A model generated the notes under the pieces. The model saw nothing but the letters and a program-made list of their open reading frames with translations. It was not told the DNA's origin and made no database searches. A stretch of 64,000 nt of DNA, taken from Oscarella lobularis (lineage: Eukaryota > Porifera > Homoscleromorpha > Homosclerophorida > Oscarellidae). Positions 23,918 through 36,158 of the stretch are shown piece by piece (positions within the stretch are counted from its first letter, which is position 1; each line of letters opens with the position of its first letter). The DNA lies in assembly GCF_947507565.1 (NCBI RefSeq), contig NC_089176.1:3100001-3164000 (forward strand), in the 5' to 3' direction. The translations under genes were made by a program, and so were the position numbers.

Positions 23918-25225
23918 ATGACGGCAAGGGTGCTTACATTCTGCATTCTACTGATCTTGATTGTGGCAATCAAATGGAGCTCAGCCTGCAAGTGCTACAG
24001 GCTCGTAGACAGGAGCAAAGACTACGACTACGAGGAATTTAGCCTTGATAACTACACAAAACGGACGCGAAAAATGAAGAAAAGGTGCGACGACGAAGAC
24101 GTCGATTGCACTTGTCTACCTGATTCTTGTCAAGTCCAAATGAAATGTTGGATGCGTATGAAAAGATTTGTGGGCCGGTGAGGCAATAAGCACTTCGTAC
24201 TTCTCTGACTGCGTTATCACTCTTTATAGAGAGATTCACTGGCGTGAGGAACTGAAGCATGATTCAATAATGGATTGTTCTTCAATGATGAATTTTGGCA
24301 CGTATGTACATTATAAATTGATGAGCTCGCTTCATAATTCGTTATTATTAGGAATCCAGCAACTGGCCACTATAGCAACAACGTGAAGTGCCGGTGGATT
24401 TTTGTGAACGAGGGCAGGAAGAAGTTTAGTCTGACATTCACAAAGTTCGACCTTGAAGAGAGCTCTGACTGTTCACATGACTACGTCCAAATTCGATATC
24501 TAAAGCCAAATTGCAAACTAATTGATGAAAAGCCATTGAAGTTCTGCGGTTCTGGTTCTAAAATTCCTAAAGATATTTTAGACAGATTTGCTGCAAAAGC
24601 AGTTGAGGTTACATTTGTGACGGACGGATCTGTCACCCGCCCTGGATTCATGGCAACATTAACACGAATAGAAAACATGCTGATGATAGGTGACGCGCGC
24701 AAACGCACGTTTCAAAGTACAGTATGTACCATTTATTTCTTTGCTCTCTTCAGTTCGATCAGACGCAGCAATGGGCATGAGTGGCGAGTTGATGTGCTCC
24801 AGCGTTACTGGTTACAGGGATGATTGTAATAACGAAAATGCCACGGACGTCTACAAACCAAAAGTGATGATAGGCAAGCTAAACGTGACCGTTTAGTCGC
24901 ATTTTTTCTCTAATGTCACTGTTTTATAGTTACTAAACGTATGGTATCTGTCAATGAAGTAAGTGCAGTCTCTGATTTTTTGAATAGTTCTAAGCTTGTC
25001 TTGCAGACTCACATGAAAATGACAGTCAACACGAAACGACTCGCGAAAGCGATGAGAATGTTCAACGAATATGAAGGAAATTGCTGCAATTTTGACATGT
25101 CTCTCATGGAGTCTATGGACAGCGTGATGGAAGGACCAACCGACTGGCCTACGCAGCCACCTGTAATACCTACCATCCCGAAGTTGCCTCCTGATGAAAT
25201 AGGACCTACGAAATCAGAAGAGTGA
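23918..25225 (+). CDS. Secreted CUB-domain protein (paralogue 1)
   Basis: Secreted, 345 residues. Exons: 23918-24177, 24230-24301, 24352-24689, 24754-24873, 24930-24958, 25007-25225. Signal peptide (MTARVLTFCILLILIVAIKW), then a CUB domain mainly in exon 3: CRWIFVNEG, FTKFDLEESSDCSHDYVQIR, FCGSG and the closing strand PGFMATL. Downstream sit GELMCSSVTGY, a helical segment with YEGNCCNFDMS, and a proline-rich end. The motif FSLDNY just after the signal peptide recurs in the paralogues at 27955 and 29930. The fourth intron uses a GC donor (G/GCAAGC at 24874); the frame and paralogue alignment both require it. CUB domains bind proteins or glycans, often with calcium; the partner here is unknown. 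Confidence 0.85.
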
Positions 25226-26275
25226 CCTGTGGACAAGTACAGTAATGACTTCGATGAGGACTTGTTTTTTCTGCCATCTAGATTAGGTCTCTCACATGGA
25301 TGTAATACTGTGTCTCACTGTTTTATGTCTACGCAATCTGGCGCGGATCTGGCGCGGGCTCTGGCGCGCAACCTACGTGTTATCCGGGCATGTCTACTGT
25401 AGATACCACTTACATTTTTGCTCCAAGGAATTGGCCCACAGTAGCTACGCGAGAGCGCCTGGCATGACTCCTGGGCATGTTGACACGACCGCGCTACGCC
25501 CTCGTCAGCTTTCTTCGGCGTCGCGCCGATCGAACGTCACAGGACGGCTCCGCCTCGCGCATCCGCTCGCTGGTAACCAATCCTACGTGGCGTGCGCCCG
25601 ATTTACACTAAATTCTATTCGTTTGCCTGTTTTCTAGAGGCCTCTGGTTTCGCGAGGCGCAAAAAATAAAAAAATAAAAAAATAGCACGTGGCGTACACG
25701 CTCCCATCGCGTGTTCAAAGCGTATAGATGTACGTAAGCAACACCTGTACGTGTGTCGCAAACTAACGTCATGCCGTTAGAAACAGAGAAAACGCCGAGG
25801 GAAAAGGCCTGAAAACAACGAGCTACCAGGTTTACCATTGGGGTCCTCGTGGTGTAGGCATGCACGTAAGGGGCGGGGCTCTTTGTCACGCACAGGAGTC
25901 GCTTGCATGGCGTGCCACTGCCCGCGCTCGCGAGTATAGACGATTTCCGACCGAATCTAAACATTAAGCTGGTTTCCAACTGTGTAATCGAGGGCGGGTT
26001 GGGGCTCGCGAGTGAGGGCTGGTGGCATGGCAGCGCATGAAGCTCTGACGTGTGCGTGACAGAGAGTGTAGCGGGACAACAAATCGGTGCGCAGTATAAT
26101 GTAATGGCCATCTCTCACGTGCTCGGTTTGCATCACTACGTTAGTTTGCACGGGTCCTCTCCCTTGCATTAGGGTTTAGTCGGCGGCTGCTAGTAGGGTA
26201 GGGCGGATTCTGTAGTAGGCTTGTAGCTCCTTCCCCCTCGTGCTTTAGCTAGCAGCTGCCACGTGCTTTAGACCA

Positions 26276-26537
26276 TTTTCAATGGATTTTTGAGGTAATC
26301 TAGGTTGATTCTATAGAATATAGGCATATTTAGGTCAATGGATTGGGAGGTAATTTAGGTTTCATTGCTTCCGTGTGTTTTTTCTTTCTATAGGTTTTTT
26401 CATTAGTTAGGTTTAGGTCAATGGATTTGTGAGGTAATGTAGGCTTTATTGTTTCTTGGTGATTTTGCTTTTCGGTCTGGCAGGGTAGTTCGTTAGGGTT
26501 TTTTAGGTCAATGGATTTTTCAAGGTAATTTAGGTGC
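26276..26537 (+). repeat. Dispersed direct repeats built on TCAATGGATTTTTGAGGTAA
   Basis: Four diverged copies begin near 26279, 26335, 26418 and 26507, each followed by T(A/G/C)TAGG-like text. Spacing grows from about 57 to 90 bp. Looks like a decayed minisatellite. Confidence 0.6.
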
Positions 26538-27106
26538 CATCCTTTGAGACATAGCTGAGTCGTCATTCAAGAGTAGTGTATTGTATTAAAATTGATCTTT
26601 ATCTCTAGAGAGAAATTTTAATTAGGTGTGGGAGATGCTGAGAAGAAAATGCAGTAAGAAAGAAATTGAGCAGTGAAGTTGTTTGTCTTTTTGTACAGCT
26701 TTGATCGAAATTCAACTGGATGGCGCTAAATTTGACTGGAGTGTACTAAGGTGATCTAATGCATTGTGAGTGTTTATGGTGATTATTTTTCTCAGGAGGT
26801 GATGAATCTGGTGACGAGGAAATATAAAAAGGTGCAGCTGCAAAGTTTGTGATCTTTAGCCGAACTCAGTTGTTTTTTGCAGGGTTGTCTGTGACAAGGG
26901 CCGAGAAAGAAGAGACAAGTGTATTTATAGTGTTTTTGTAGCGTACTGTGTAGTTATAGGCGCATCACTTGTCACGTGTGTATCTCGCGCTAGATCGCGT
27001 GACGCTTCTCGTCGTGGTTTGCACACCGCCGCCAGTGTGGTGTTACGGCTGAACGACGACCAGGTATTTGTCAAACGGTATTTGTTGCTGCTATTAATGT
27101 TCGTTC

Positions 27107-27364
27107 TTTTAGGGGTTGGGGTCCTGAGCATGACCTCGTCATAAAAAAACTGCTTCAACCGGGGTCCTGAGCATGACCCCGTCATCAAAACTGCTCATAT
27201 ATAGAAAGGAAGGGACGGTTGATTTATTTAATAAATTGAAAAAAATTAGCAGTGTTCCCTCGCGTTTCATGCACGGGCAGTTTTTGATGACTGGGTCTTG
27301 CCCAGGACCCCGGTGGAGCAGTTTTTGATGACGGGGTCATGCTCAGGACCCCAGTCCTAAAAAG
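27107..27364. mobile_element. Palindromic foldback/MITE-like element
   Basis: Left arm (27107-27195) contains two direct copies of GGGGTCCTGAGCATGAC followed by CGTCAT and an A-run with CTGCT. The right arm (27275-27364) holds the same pair in inverse complement, ending GGACCCC-AGTCCTAAAA. The spacer is about 80 bp with an AT-rich centre. It encodes no transposase, so it would be non-autonomous. No clear target-site duplication was identified. Confidence 0.6.
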
Positions 27365-27954
27365 ACAAACTTAGCTGAATACGAGGCAATTAGTCTGTTT
27401 ACCAGATAAATCTTGAGATTGAGAGACTTCTTGGATGGAGAGATGGTGAGACTGAGACTGCAGTCCCCACAGCTGATGTGTGCCTGCTACCGTCCTTTGT
27501 AGGCGCATGCAGGCACATTTGATATAGGCGCCATTCTCCAACAGAGACTACCAATAAATGATAGTAGCCTCTATTTGAAAATACACGCCGTGACCGTGGG
27601 CAGTTTTTCTGCTCGTGGCCGCGCATAAGCGCTGCCTGCCCAGGAGAGGTGGCCGTTTAGACGTTATTGCCTCATACCACAGGAGGCATACAGGCAGTTT
27701 AGGAGATTGCTCCTTATAGAGCAAAGTCACAATCTCCGCGGTCCGGCAGATGGACCACCCGTCCTGCCGAGGACGTTGGGACCAGAAGGTCAACCTCTTC
27801 GTCCACTTCGTCTTCAATGATGGTAGCTCGCTTAGCCTAGCAGCAGCAGCAGTCTCATCTAATTAGAAGTTGAATGTAAAGCAGGCTACGTAATGTAATG
27901 CAATTTACGGGTCTACGCCATCTAAAGTCTTACCTGACCTTTCTGTCGCTTCCA

Positions 27955-29268
27955 ATGGCTAGAGCTGCCGTCCTTGCCCTCCTGACAACTCTAGTCGCCG
28001 CTTCGACGGCGACGAGATGCGAATTCAACGTCGACGAAGACGAGTTCAGCCTCGAAAACTACCCAAACATCGACGGAAGGTATAAAGCCGGCCGTGCCGC
28101 GTCATGTCACATTGCTTATCTTGTTTGCCCAGCCAAGTGCGATGCTGGCGACGAGTAAAGACCAGGTTAGATAAGCGACTTCGAAAACAAAGGACAGGAT
28201 GTGTCAGTGCCCGTCACCTAGATTCGGCCTCTTTCGCGGGGAATTGATATACAGTCTTACCAATTCGCTCAGTCCTGCATACGAGAAATTTGCGTCGCCC
28301 GTGTACGTTCACTCCGCCGCGCTGTCGACTCAATCGTACGTATATACGTTTCTTTTTTTTCATCCCCAGAGACAATCGAACGGGCGAGTACCATCACATG
28401 ATCGAGTGCAGATGGATTTTCACAAATGACAATCTGGGGAGAAAATTCAAGCTACTCTTCTCGACGTTCGATCTCGAAGATAGCCGCAACTGCGCGCACG
28501 ACTTCGTTCGAGTGCGATACGTCCATCGCAGGAAGTGCAAAATAATTGATCGAGGAAAACGCTGCGGTGCGGAAATCGATGCGATTTCGCCGAAGTTCTA
28601 TGCCGCAGCCGTCGAAGTCAGCTTCGTTTCCGACGAAACGGCGAGCGGTCGCGGCTTCGTAGCCACGCTCGATCGCTTGGGCGGAATCCGGTTTGTGATC
28701 GAAGGTAAGTTCTCCCCTTTTTTTCCTCCCCATGACGTGGCTCTGTTTTTTGTTGGCGAGTCAGTATCTGGACGACAGAATGAAAACGTGATGACTGGAG
28801 AGCTGTTCTGCTCGCGGGTTCCGGGCTACGATCTCGACTGCTTGTCTGATAATCCCATCTATAAGATAAAACAGATGACAGGTTAAGTAAAATAAAATAA
28901 AACTCGTTGTAGTGATTGCATACCACATTCTCCCTTCAGTGACGAAAATGGTGCGCATCAACGAGGTACTCAATCTCGTTCGAGAGTCTGCCTTAGCAAA
29001 TCCGCGTTTTGTATAGACTCGCATGTCGATTCGGGTCTCGGCGAATCAACTGAAGAAAGCCATTGGCATGTACAATCGGTTCGACGGAAACTGCTGCGTT
29101 TTCGACGTTTATCTCGCCCAGTCGCTCGATTCGGATAGACCGCTGCCGCCGCTACCGCCGTCGCCGACCAAGTCGACGAACGCCTCACCGCTGCCCATTC
29201 CGACCGTCCCGACCACAAATCGCCCCCGCCACCACAAACTAGAACTACAAGATCCTAAATCGTTCTAG
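27955..29268 (+). CDS. Secreted CUB-domain protein (paralogue 2)
   Basis: Secreted, 322 residues. Exons: 27955-28079, 28133-28165, 28222-28302, 28370-28704, 28765-28881, 28940-28965, 29017-29268; phases close and match the paralogues at 23918 and 29930. Start chosen at the ATG opening MARAAVLALLTTLVAAS, a clear signal peptide. Then FSLENY, a tiny basic exon (QVRCWRRRVKTR), and the CUB domain with CRWIFTNDNLGRKF, FDLEDSRNCAHDFVRVRY and GRGFVATL. The tail repeats the family pattern GELFCSRVPGYDLDC and FDGNCCVFDVYL before a Pro/Thr/Ser-rich end. Exon 2 is only 33 bp; a longer frame across it exists but does not fit the family. Confidence 0.82.
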
Positions 29269-29929
29269 ATATAGTTGTGTTCTTTTTGAATACAGCGTGC
29301 ATACTGCCTCGGTTCTGCAATCGCGATTGCGTTGTTTGACGGTTTCAATAGTCCATATTTACTTTCGTGATCGTACAGGTGAGGAAACGTCTCGCCAGTT
29401 TCTTGGCGTCTACTCAGAAATTCTAACCCGGATCTCTCGTTTGCTTTGACGATTCGACGAACTGAAAGTAGACGGTATAAACATTATTAAAATTAATTAA
29501 TGTGTTTACGGAATCTCTGCGCCAAAGTCGTCCTAAAACGGCCTCAAGCTGCCAGCCAGGTGGGTTGCGCTATCGCATATCCTTAACTTCGATTGCACAA
29601 CTTTCACGATACCAGGGGCGGCGCCTTTCCTTGTTCAAACAAAAGACGCCCTTTCGCCGCTTCGCGAGACGTTCTTTTGAGTCTATTGCGAGCGAACTCG
29701 CGTGCACGCTTGGTCTGCAAGCTTGGTCTGCTTCGCACGAGACGATACAATAACGAAATAAGACAAAAACGATCGCCTTACATTTTCCCCAAGGGGACTC
29801 GCGAGGGGACTCCGATGGGCGGAGACCCGGATACGCGGCAGCTTAGCCACGTGCTCGACGTCAGATCCGGCCCCCCAATATAAACGAGATCGATTTGCCC
29901 TTGCGATCGACACTCATCGCTCAGCACTC
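29269..29929. other. Intergenic gap upstream of CUB gene 3
   Basis: Nothing coding recognised. The last 60 bp contain the TATA-like box of the next gene. Confidence 0.5.
29877..29885 (+). promoter_or_regulatory. TATA-like box of CUB gene 3
   Basis: AATATAAAC 45-53 bp before the start codon at 29930, preceded by a C-run. Confidence 0.55.
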
Positions 29930-31292
29930 ATGACGAAAAGACTCGGCTCGCTTCTGCTGCTCCTAATCGCTGCGAAGGCCGTCAAAAGTACCTGCAACTG
30001 CGACCAAGAGTCCTTCACTCTCGACAACATCGAACAGCTGAAGGAAGACTGCATGAACAGCGGCGAGACAAGGTACGTGCCGGCGACTCCTTTTTTTGTG
30101 ATCGTCTATCGTTCTGTCCTTTCGCAGGATGTTGTGCTGTTTTCGGCGCGAATATCGCAGGTACGTCACGTAGGCAGCGTGCCAAAGGGGGCACGTGCAC
30201 GATTGTTGTGTTTCTCACGCAGTTTCAACGGAACGCTCCAAGTCTTTCGCGGCGAATCGCTTCCTAATCTAAGCACTCAATTGGACGACAACGAGCCGAT
30301 TCAATCACCGACGTAAGAATGCGCGGTAGAGAAATGACTGAATCGCGTTTTCTCTTTTGCGCGGGCGTGAACTTTCACGTGTCCACGCGTCCTTTGGGGC
30401 ATTCTCGCGGAGGGGCGGGGCATTGGAGCGCATGCTTTAATTAAATTTGAAGGTCTCTATGATCAATAGGGATAGCGAAAGCGGGAACTATTCCAACGAC
30501 ACCGAATGCGTTTGGATCATCCTCTCAAACAAACCGAAAATTTACACCTTATATTTTCTTTATTTTGACCTGGAGGAAAGCGATCGTTGCAAAAACGACT
30601 ACGTTCAAGTGCGCTTCAGAAAGCCCTCAAACAAAAGAATCAGAGTGAGGAAAGTCAACAAGAAGGGCCGGTTCTGCGACTTCGATACACGTTCCTCGTT
30701 GGAAATCAAGAGCGAAGGCATCGAAATCACATTCGTAACAGACGCCACAAAGTCGTATAGAGGATTCAATGGTTCACTGACGTCAAACACCGCACGTCTC
30801 GTCGTAGAAAAAGGTTAGAAACGCCGCTCGGCTTTGGAGGAGGAATGTTCACCATATTAGGTAATAAATTGAGCAACCGTCGCTATGGTACTATCACGTG
30901 CTCCGAACCCATGAAAACCATAACACCCACGGGAGAGATTGAGGAAAAGTGCTTTGCTAAAGAAGGTGATGACGTCACGTGGAGGAAAGAAGGTAAGTCT
31001 GCAAGCAGAGACAGACGCGTTATTAATAATATGTCAATCAATAATGACAACGCTTTCCTTTATTATTCTAGTTAGTAGCATCGTCGCTTCCAATTCGGTG
31101 AGTGCCACTTTGACGAGGCGCACGTGCGTCTCTCATTACTATGTTTCGTTTCATATCCCCCTCTCATAGACTCACGAGCTCTGGCAAGTGAGAAAGGGCA
31201 AACTGAGACGCGCCAAGGCCCAATATGACAGGCACAAGAAGTGCTGCCTCGTCAAAGATCCCATCCTCGATGAGTACCTGAAGAACGCTTAG
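29930..31292 (+). CDS. Secreted CUB-domain protein (paralogue 3)
   Basis: Secreted, 296 residues. Exons: 29930-30072, 30128-30160, 30223-30312, 30470-30813, 30861-30992, 31072-31097, 31170-31292. Signal peptide MTKRLGSLLLLLIAAKAVKS, then CNCDQESFTLDN (family motif F-S/T-L-D/E-N), the 33-bp basic exon (RMLCCFRREYR), and a CUB domain with CVWIILSNKP, YFDLEESDRCKNDYVQVRF and YRGFNGSL. It is shorter at the end than its relatives, finishing HKKCCLVKDPILDEY without a proline tail. It converges on CDK5: only 193 bp separate the two stop codons. Confidence 0.8.
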
Positions 31293-31432
31293 GGGGCCCC
31301 CACACACAAGCGAAGGGAGCTTGCGAACCATTTCTTTTCTTCGATTCATACGAGTTCATGCGCGCATAGCCTCTAGCATATCTATCTAGCGACTACATCT
31401 ATCTATAGACTTTTCTTCTGCTGAGGCCAATC

Positions 31433-31445
31433 AATAAAAAATAAA
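31433..31445 (+). terminator. Polyadenylation signal(s) of CUB gene 3
   Basis: Two AATAAA hexamers in the gap between converging genes, 40-50 bp from the CDK5 stop codon on the other strand. Confidence 0.55.
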
Positions 31446-31485
31446 TGTATCTCACCCGCAGATACTACGAGTCGTCCTTCTCGCG

Positions 31486-32864
31486 TCATCGCGATTGCAC
31501 GTCGACGAAGTAGGCGTGAACCAGCGCCTTATTGGCACGCAGTCGATATTTGGGATTGCAGACGAGCAGTTGCTGCAGCAATTTGCGTCCCTGCTCGTTG
31601 AGCGTCGGGCATACGTTGACGAGCGATACGGGCGGATAGGCGGGAAATTCCTTGTAGCTCGGTAGCTGTTTCATCTCCGGCCACGTGGTCAGTGTCGGCG
31701 TGCCGAGAAGTTTGAAAATTCGCTTCAGCTCGTCGTCGACGTCGTAGCCGGGAAGCAAGGGCACGCCCCCGTTGGCCATTTCTGCCAAGAAAATATTATC
31801 GATAGAGCGGACCACATTCAACATAAACATGAAAGGTTTGCGGGCATCGCTTCCTTTTCTAATGTTTTAGAGACAAAGAAAGACAAGATGGTGCACTAGT
31901 GAGGTTTTTGTACTATGTGTAATTATATATTAGGTGAGTGTTTTCGAAATGAGATCAGTGCAATCTAGCTCTATATTTACGGCCAGGTGCGTCAGACATC
32001 CTCCCTCCATTATGTATAGTCAGGTGCGCTGTAACAGGTGCATCTCTGAAACTCGATTTTCAGGAGAACGTAACGTGACTACGCAATGACGCGCAATGCA
32101 ACTAAACAAATATATCCTATAACGTCGCCTATAGAATTTAGAAGGATGGATGTACGTCAAGCGTGCCAGGGGAAAGAGATCACGGAATTTGCACGTCATG
32201 CGGAGAACGGACGACCGTCCGCGCGTGCGTCATACCGTACAGAAAAAAAAAAATGACCGGAAGTTGAACGACGCGATGACTCACCGGCAAAAATGCAGCC
32301 AGCCGACCACATGTCGATCGACGTGTCGTAGACCTTCGCGTCCATGAGAACGTCGGGCGGCCGATACCAAAGCGTGACGACTTCGGCCGAGAAACAGTGT
32401 ATGGGAAGACCGAAGGCGCGCGCTAGACCGAAATCGGCGAGCTTGAGTTCGCCGTTCTTATTGATCAGCAGGTTCTGCGGCTTCAAGTCGCGATGTAGGA
32501 CGTTGTTCGCGTGACAGAAGTCGAGACCGAGCAGGAGTTGATGCATGAAAGACTGAACCGTTTTCGCGTCGACGTTTCCCTTGCAACTGTCAAAATACTT
32601 CTTCAAATCTTGATCGCAGTACTCGAACACCATCGTGAGACGGTGTTCCGAGTGTAGGACGTCGTAGAGGCGCACGACGTTGCGATGCTTGAGTTCCTTT
32701 AGTAGGCAAATCTCGCGCAAAGCCGAACTGGGCACGCCTTCGTCTTCGTCGTCGAGTCGAACGCGCTTTAGAGCGACGATCTCTTTCGACGTCTTGTGTT
32801 TGGCCTTGTAGACCGTCCCGTATGTTCCTTCGCCGATTTTTTCGATCTTTTCGTACTGGTCCAT
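31486..32864 (-). CDS. CDK5: Cyclin-dependent kinase 5
   Basis: Proline-directed Ser/Thr kinase activated in animals by p35/p39-type partners rather than classic cyclins. Exons in order: 32285-32864 and 31486-31781; 291 residues, against 292 in human. Seen: [19 protein letters not shown], the diagnostic PSSALRE helix, [37 protein letters not shown] and [11 protein letters not shown] across the splice junction (GCC-G/AA). Only one intron, of about 500 bp, which is long for this window. The C-terminus (FVDVQSR) differs from the vertebrate end. Divergent from the Kunitz gene at 34570 and convergent with the CUB gene ending at 31292. Confidence 0.96.
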
Positions 32865-34569
32865 TTTGCGGGTTTGCCTTTCCACGCGTCCCGGATGTTT
32901 AACAGCGCGCTCTATACCGGGGGTGATAGAAAAACCGCGCTTTTCCCAAACAAGAATAACGAACCAGTCGAGGGTGTGGTAAACGGTCCAAGATGTTGGA
33001 AGCCGAAGCGATCAAATCGTATGCAAAGAACCGTTTGGTTTCGCTGTCTTTTTGCTCGTTTCAGACAGCGGAGGCGTCCCCAAATAGAACCGGACGCGGC
33101 GCGTAGCGGCGCGCAATCGAATTAGTTAATATTGGAGTGAGAAAGAATCCACTACGACTATGATGCAGCACCTGCGCGCAGCTAGAGAAATAAATCGTTA
33201 GTGTCTATTGAATTAGCTAATAAGTCCCCTACGGGCCTAGCCCACCGCTTTGGATTTACCGCGTTAGTCGAACACACAAGCACGCTTAGCAGGATGCAAA
33301 TATGGTACTCATGTGGTCCGCTAAAAACCGAATCGCGGGGCGTTGTGGACGGCACGCGCGCGTTTTTGGCTTGGAGCGACGTACGCGCATATACGTGTGG
33401 CCACCGCAAAGCCGATCAAGTCGAGCGGCATTCCAGCCGTTCCAACGCAATAATCCTTCCCTATTTCGTACCCCCCGGCTTCAGTGCTGGCGCACTGACA
33501 GTAGCCACGCGATTTCGAAATGTACGTGTACGGCATTCTCATCGAAATGCAAACGACGACAAGCTGTTCGGTAGGAGATGATGGGTGCAAATGCCACTTG
33601 CAAGAGGGCCGGCGTTTGGCTTTGGCATCACGAAGACAATGAATCGGCGCTTGTGCCGAACGAGGGCGTCTGATTGCCAAGGAAAACAAGGGACGGTGTT
33701 CCCTTGTCAACTCGAACCCAACTAGAACTAGAGAAGTCCGGCCATTGATGATATTCATAGGGAGGCCAAAGAAGAAGAGTGCGAAACAAAGGGCCGCGCT
33801 TTCGGACCCTTCGAGCCGCCACTCTCCGTAGTATTAATTGATTGGTCGGACTGCGCGCGCGGTATGCGTGTGCAAACTAAAGCTACGTAGAATCAACAGA
33901 GATGTTGTTTCTGTGGTAAAGAAGGGGGAACTTCCAGGGTGCAAGTGCAAAGGAGACGCGTCACACCCCGAAGGAAAAACGTCACAGGGGGAACAAGCAC
34001 AAAATCCATTATCCGAATTTCCTGTGTACGCACCGTAGGCGGCAGCGTCCTTTCGTAAAAGTAAAGGGCGGGTCCCCCGGCCCTTTTCCCTCCCCGACGC
34101 GCCCGTGGTGACCGATCAACAGCCGCCGGACAGCTGAAAGATCCAGATTGGCTCAAACTTCTGCGCGCCATTTACGTAATTGCGCGCTTAAATTCGACCC
34201 ATGCAAGGTATATATTGGGAGGGAATTCGCGCCACCTGTCGTCTATACGAGAAGCCAACATCTAACAACCGACTGGTGGGCCGCCTAAAAGCGTCTCCGC
34301 GACAATTGATCGTTCGAGAAACGAGCGGGGCCGCAAGCGCTGCGATCGGGGGGCCCCCCACGCCGCGGGGTTCGCGCGCGGAAGCAGCGCGAAATTGATT
34401 AATTCGACGATTTAATTATTCACTCGGGCTACACACAAACTACATTACAGTCGGTGGGCAGGGACCGCGACCTTTATAAAAGCGACGCCCGCAACATACA
34501 GGTCATAGTTGTTCCATCCGTTCGAACCACTACTACCCCCTTTCAACTCGTCCTATCGACATCATCGTC
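32865..34569. other. Intergenic region between CDK5 and the Kunitz gene
   Basis: No supported gene in 1.7 kb. Mostly unique, moderately GC-rich; small GC palindromes near 34350. The TATA box of the next gene is at 34473. Short open frames on both strands lack splice or homology support. Confidence 0.5.
34473..34482 (+). promoter_or_regulatory. TATA box of the Kunitz gene at 34570
   Basis: TTTATAAAAG, near consensus, 88-97 bp before the start codon. Confidence 0.65.
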
Positions 34570-36158
34570 ATGTTTGCTACGTGTCTGACACTCGCCCTCG
34601 TCTGGTCAATCGCTACAATCGATAAGAAATGCGAAGCGTCTCCTCTACGCTCTCGACGTTTTGCCACTAGTCGACAGCAGGCAATAGGGTAAGAAAATGT
34701 CTAATGTCAGTCAGTTCGTTCGTCAGTCAGTTGGCCAGTCAGTCATCGCGCGATTCCGCCACTACCGGATGTGACCTAGTAGTTCTTCCACGCCATGAAT
34801 CCACTATACGCGTAAAGTGCAGCGACAGTGGCACGACGCCTCCGCTGTGTAGTTACGCAAAAAAAGAAAGGATCATATTCATTTCCAATTCAATGGAAGC
34901 ATTCCCCCTGACTTCCTGCCTCCTCCAAAATTCGTAGCCCTCCCCGAAACGCAATAACCGAGCCCCCCACCCGAAAGCAATTAGGTTGTCCCCTAAGAGC
35001 GAGCACAGGATATAGACCCGTTTTTTTCTCTTTTATAGAAAAGTAGAATGCTTCCTCGAGGCCACCACCGTGAAACGCGTGTGCAAGCAGAAACTCGTCC
35101 ACGCGCATCCCGGCAAGAGCTGGCTCCTACAAGGCACCACGAAAACATTGAGGTGAGTGCACGGGCGCGCGAAAACCATTCAATGCGTCTAACTAAAATC
35201 CCCCCCCCCCCCCCCCCCCCCCCCCGCCAGAACTACTTGCGTAACTAAGACTGTCGAGACGAAAAAGCTCGTCTACAACGCGACACTCGACGCTCGCATG
35301 GACTCAATCAATTTTCCATCTCATGTCAACGTTACCAAGTTCCACCCGCTAGTGACGTGCACGTGGACGGCGCGCACGACGCCGCAGTCGTCGTCGTCGC
35401 GAAAATCGAAACCGACGGCCACCGCCGCCGCCGCTCTCGCCAACGCCGTCAAAAGCTATTACGTCACAATATTCAAGATGGACACCGAACACGCGAACGC
35501 GACCGCGTCGCTCTGTCTGCGCGTCGACGGCAAACAGAAGGCGTGCAGCAGCGGCGACGGCGACGACCAGGTGGGGCTCGTCTTGCCCGTTCGCGACGTG
35601 AGCGCCTCGAACGAACTCAACGTCAGCATCGTTCTGATGCTCACCAATGCGAAGGACAACGGGTGGGGGCGCGCTCGAGCGACGGGATCGTACAGCGTGG
35701 ACTCTCTAACTGGTAAAACTGAGGACATCCTCTATCCACGTGCACGGGAAACGATCGATTTCATCGTATTTTTAGATCCATGCAAGGATCCGGCTCCACT
35801 GCCACTCGAACGCGGCATGTATTACTACAATCCCACGCGACGCGACTGTTCGCGATTTCGGGGCGAGAAGAGCGAGGCGAAGAGCGAGAAATTTCACGGG
35901 ACGCCGTTCGGAAGCAAAAACGATTGCCGAAAGACGTGCGGCGGTAAGCGAGGGGAATCTACCGCGCGGTTAGTCAATATTATTGTTATTCATATGCCCC
36001 GTCTTTTCACTTTAGTTGATTCGCGACCATCTAGCCAAATATTTGCCCGCACACAAAGGATGCCAACGCAGGTGAGGTGTCATATGATGTTTTTGCGTCT
36101 AATGCGTATCTAAGATTGCGACTTTTTTTTGCAGAAGTCTGTTGTTCGACACATATGA
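34570..36158 (+). CDS. Secreted protein with CUB-like region and one C-terminal Kunitz domain
   Basis: Secreted, 320 residues. Exons: 34570-34688, 35039-35152, 35231-35712, 35776-35943, 36016-36071, 36135-36158. Signal peptide MFATCLTLALVWSIATI; a CUB-like region with LVTCTWTA, YYVTIFKM and CLRVDGKQKAC that matches the layout of the neighbours at 43279-49357; then a Kunitz-type domain: PCKDPAPLP, RGMYYYNPTRRDCSRF, FGSKNDCRKTCG. Kunitz domains usually inhibit serine proteases; the P1-loop region (DPAPLPLE) is not a typical trypsin-inhibitor loop, so inhibition is not assured. The second intron ends in a 26-C run that serves as the pyrimidine tract before GCCAG. Converges on the minus-strand receptor kinase. 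Confidence 0.8.
35200..35225 (+). repeat. Poly(C) tract of 26 at an intron 3' end
   Basis: Uninterrupted C-run immediately before the acceptor GCCAG at 35230. Confidence 0.9.

Larger units (their letters stand above)
25226..27954. other. Long intergenic region with repeats
   Basis: No supported gene over 2.7 kb. Contents seen: A-rich runs near 25660-25690, four imperfect direct repeats at 26276-26537, and a palindromic foldback element at 27107-27364. Both strands carry only short, low-complexity open frames. Confidence 0.6.

Noticed and set aside
26276-26537. CRISPR-like spaced repeats
   Set aside because: Copies are diverged, spacing irregular, and the host is a eukaryote.
25226-27954. 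Several 60-170 codon frames in the large gap
   Set aside because: No signal peptide, splice continuity or recognisable motif; composition matches non-coding DNA.
32865-34569. Overlapping open frames of 65-145 codons on both strands
   Set aside because: No start context or family match; likely chance frames in GC-rich DNA.
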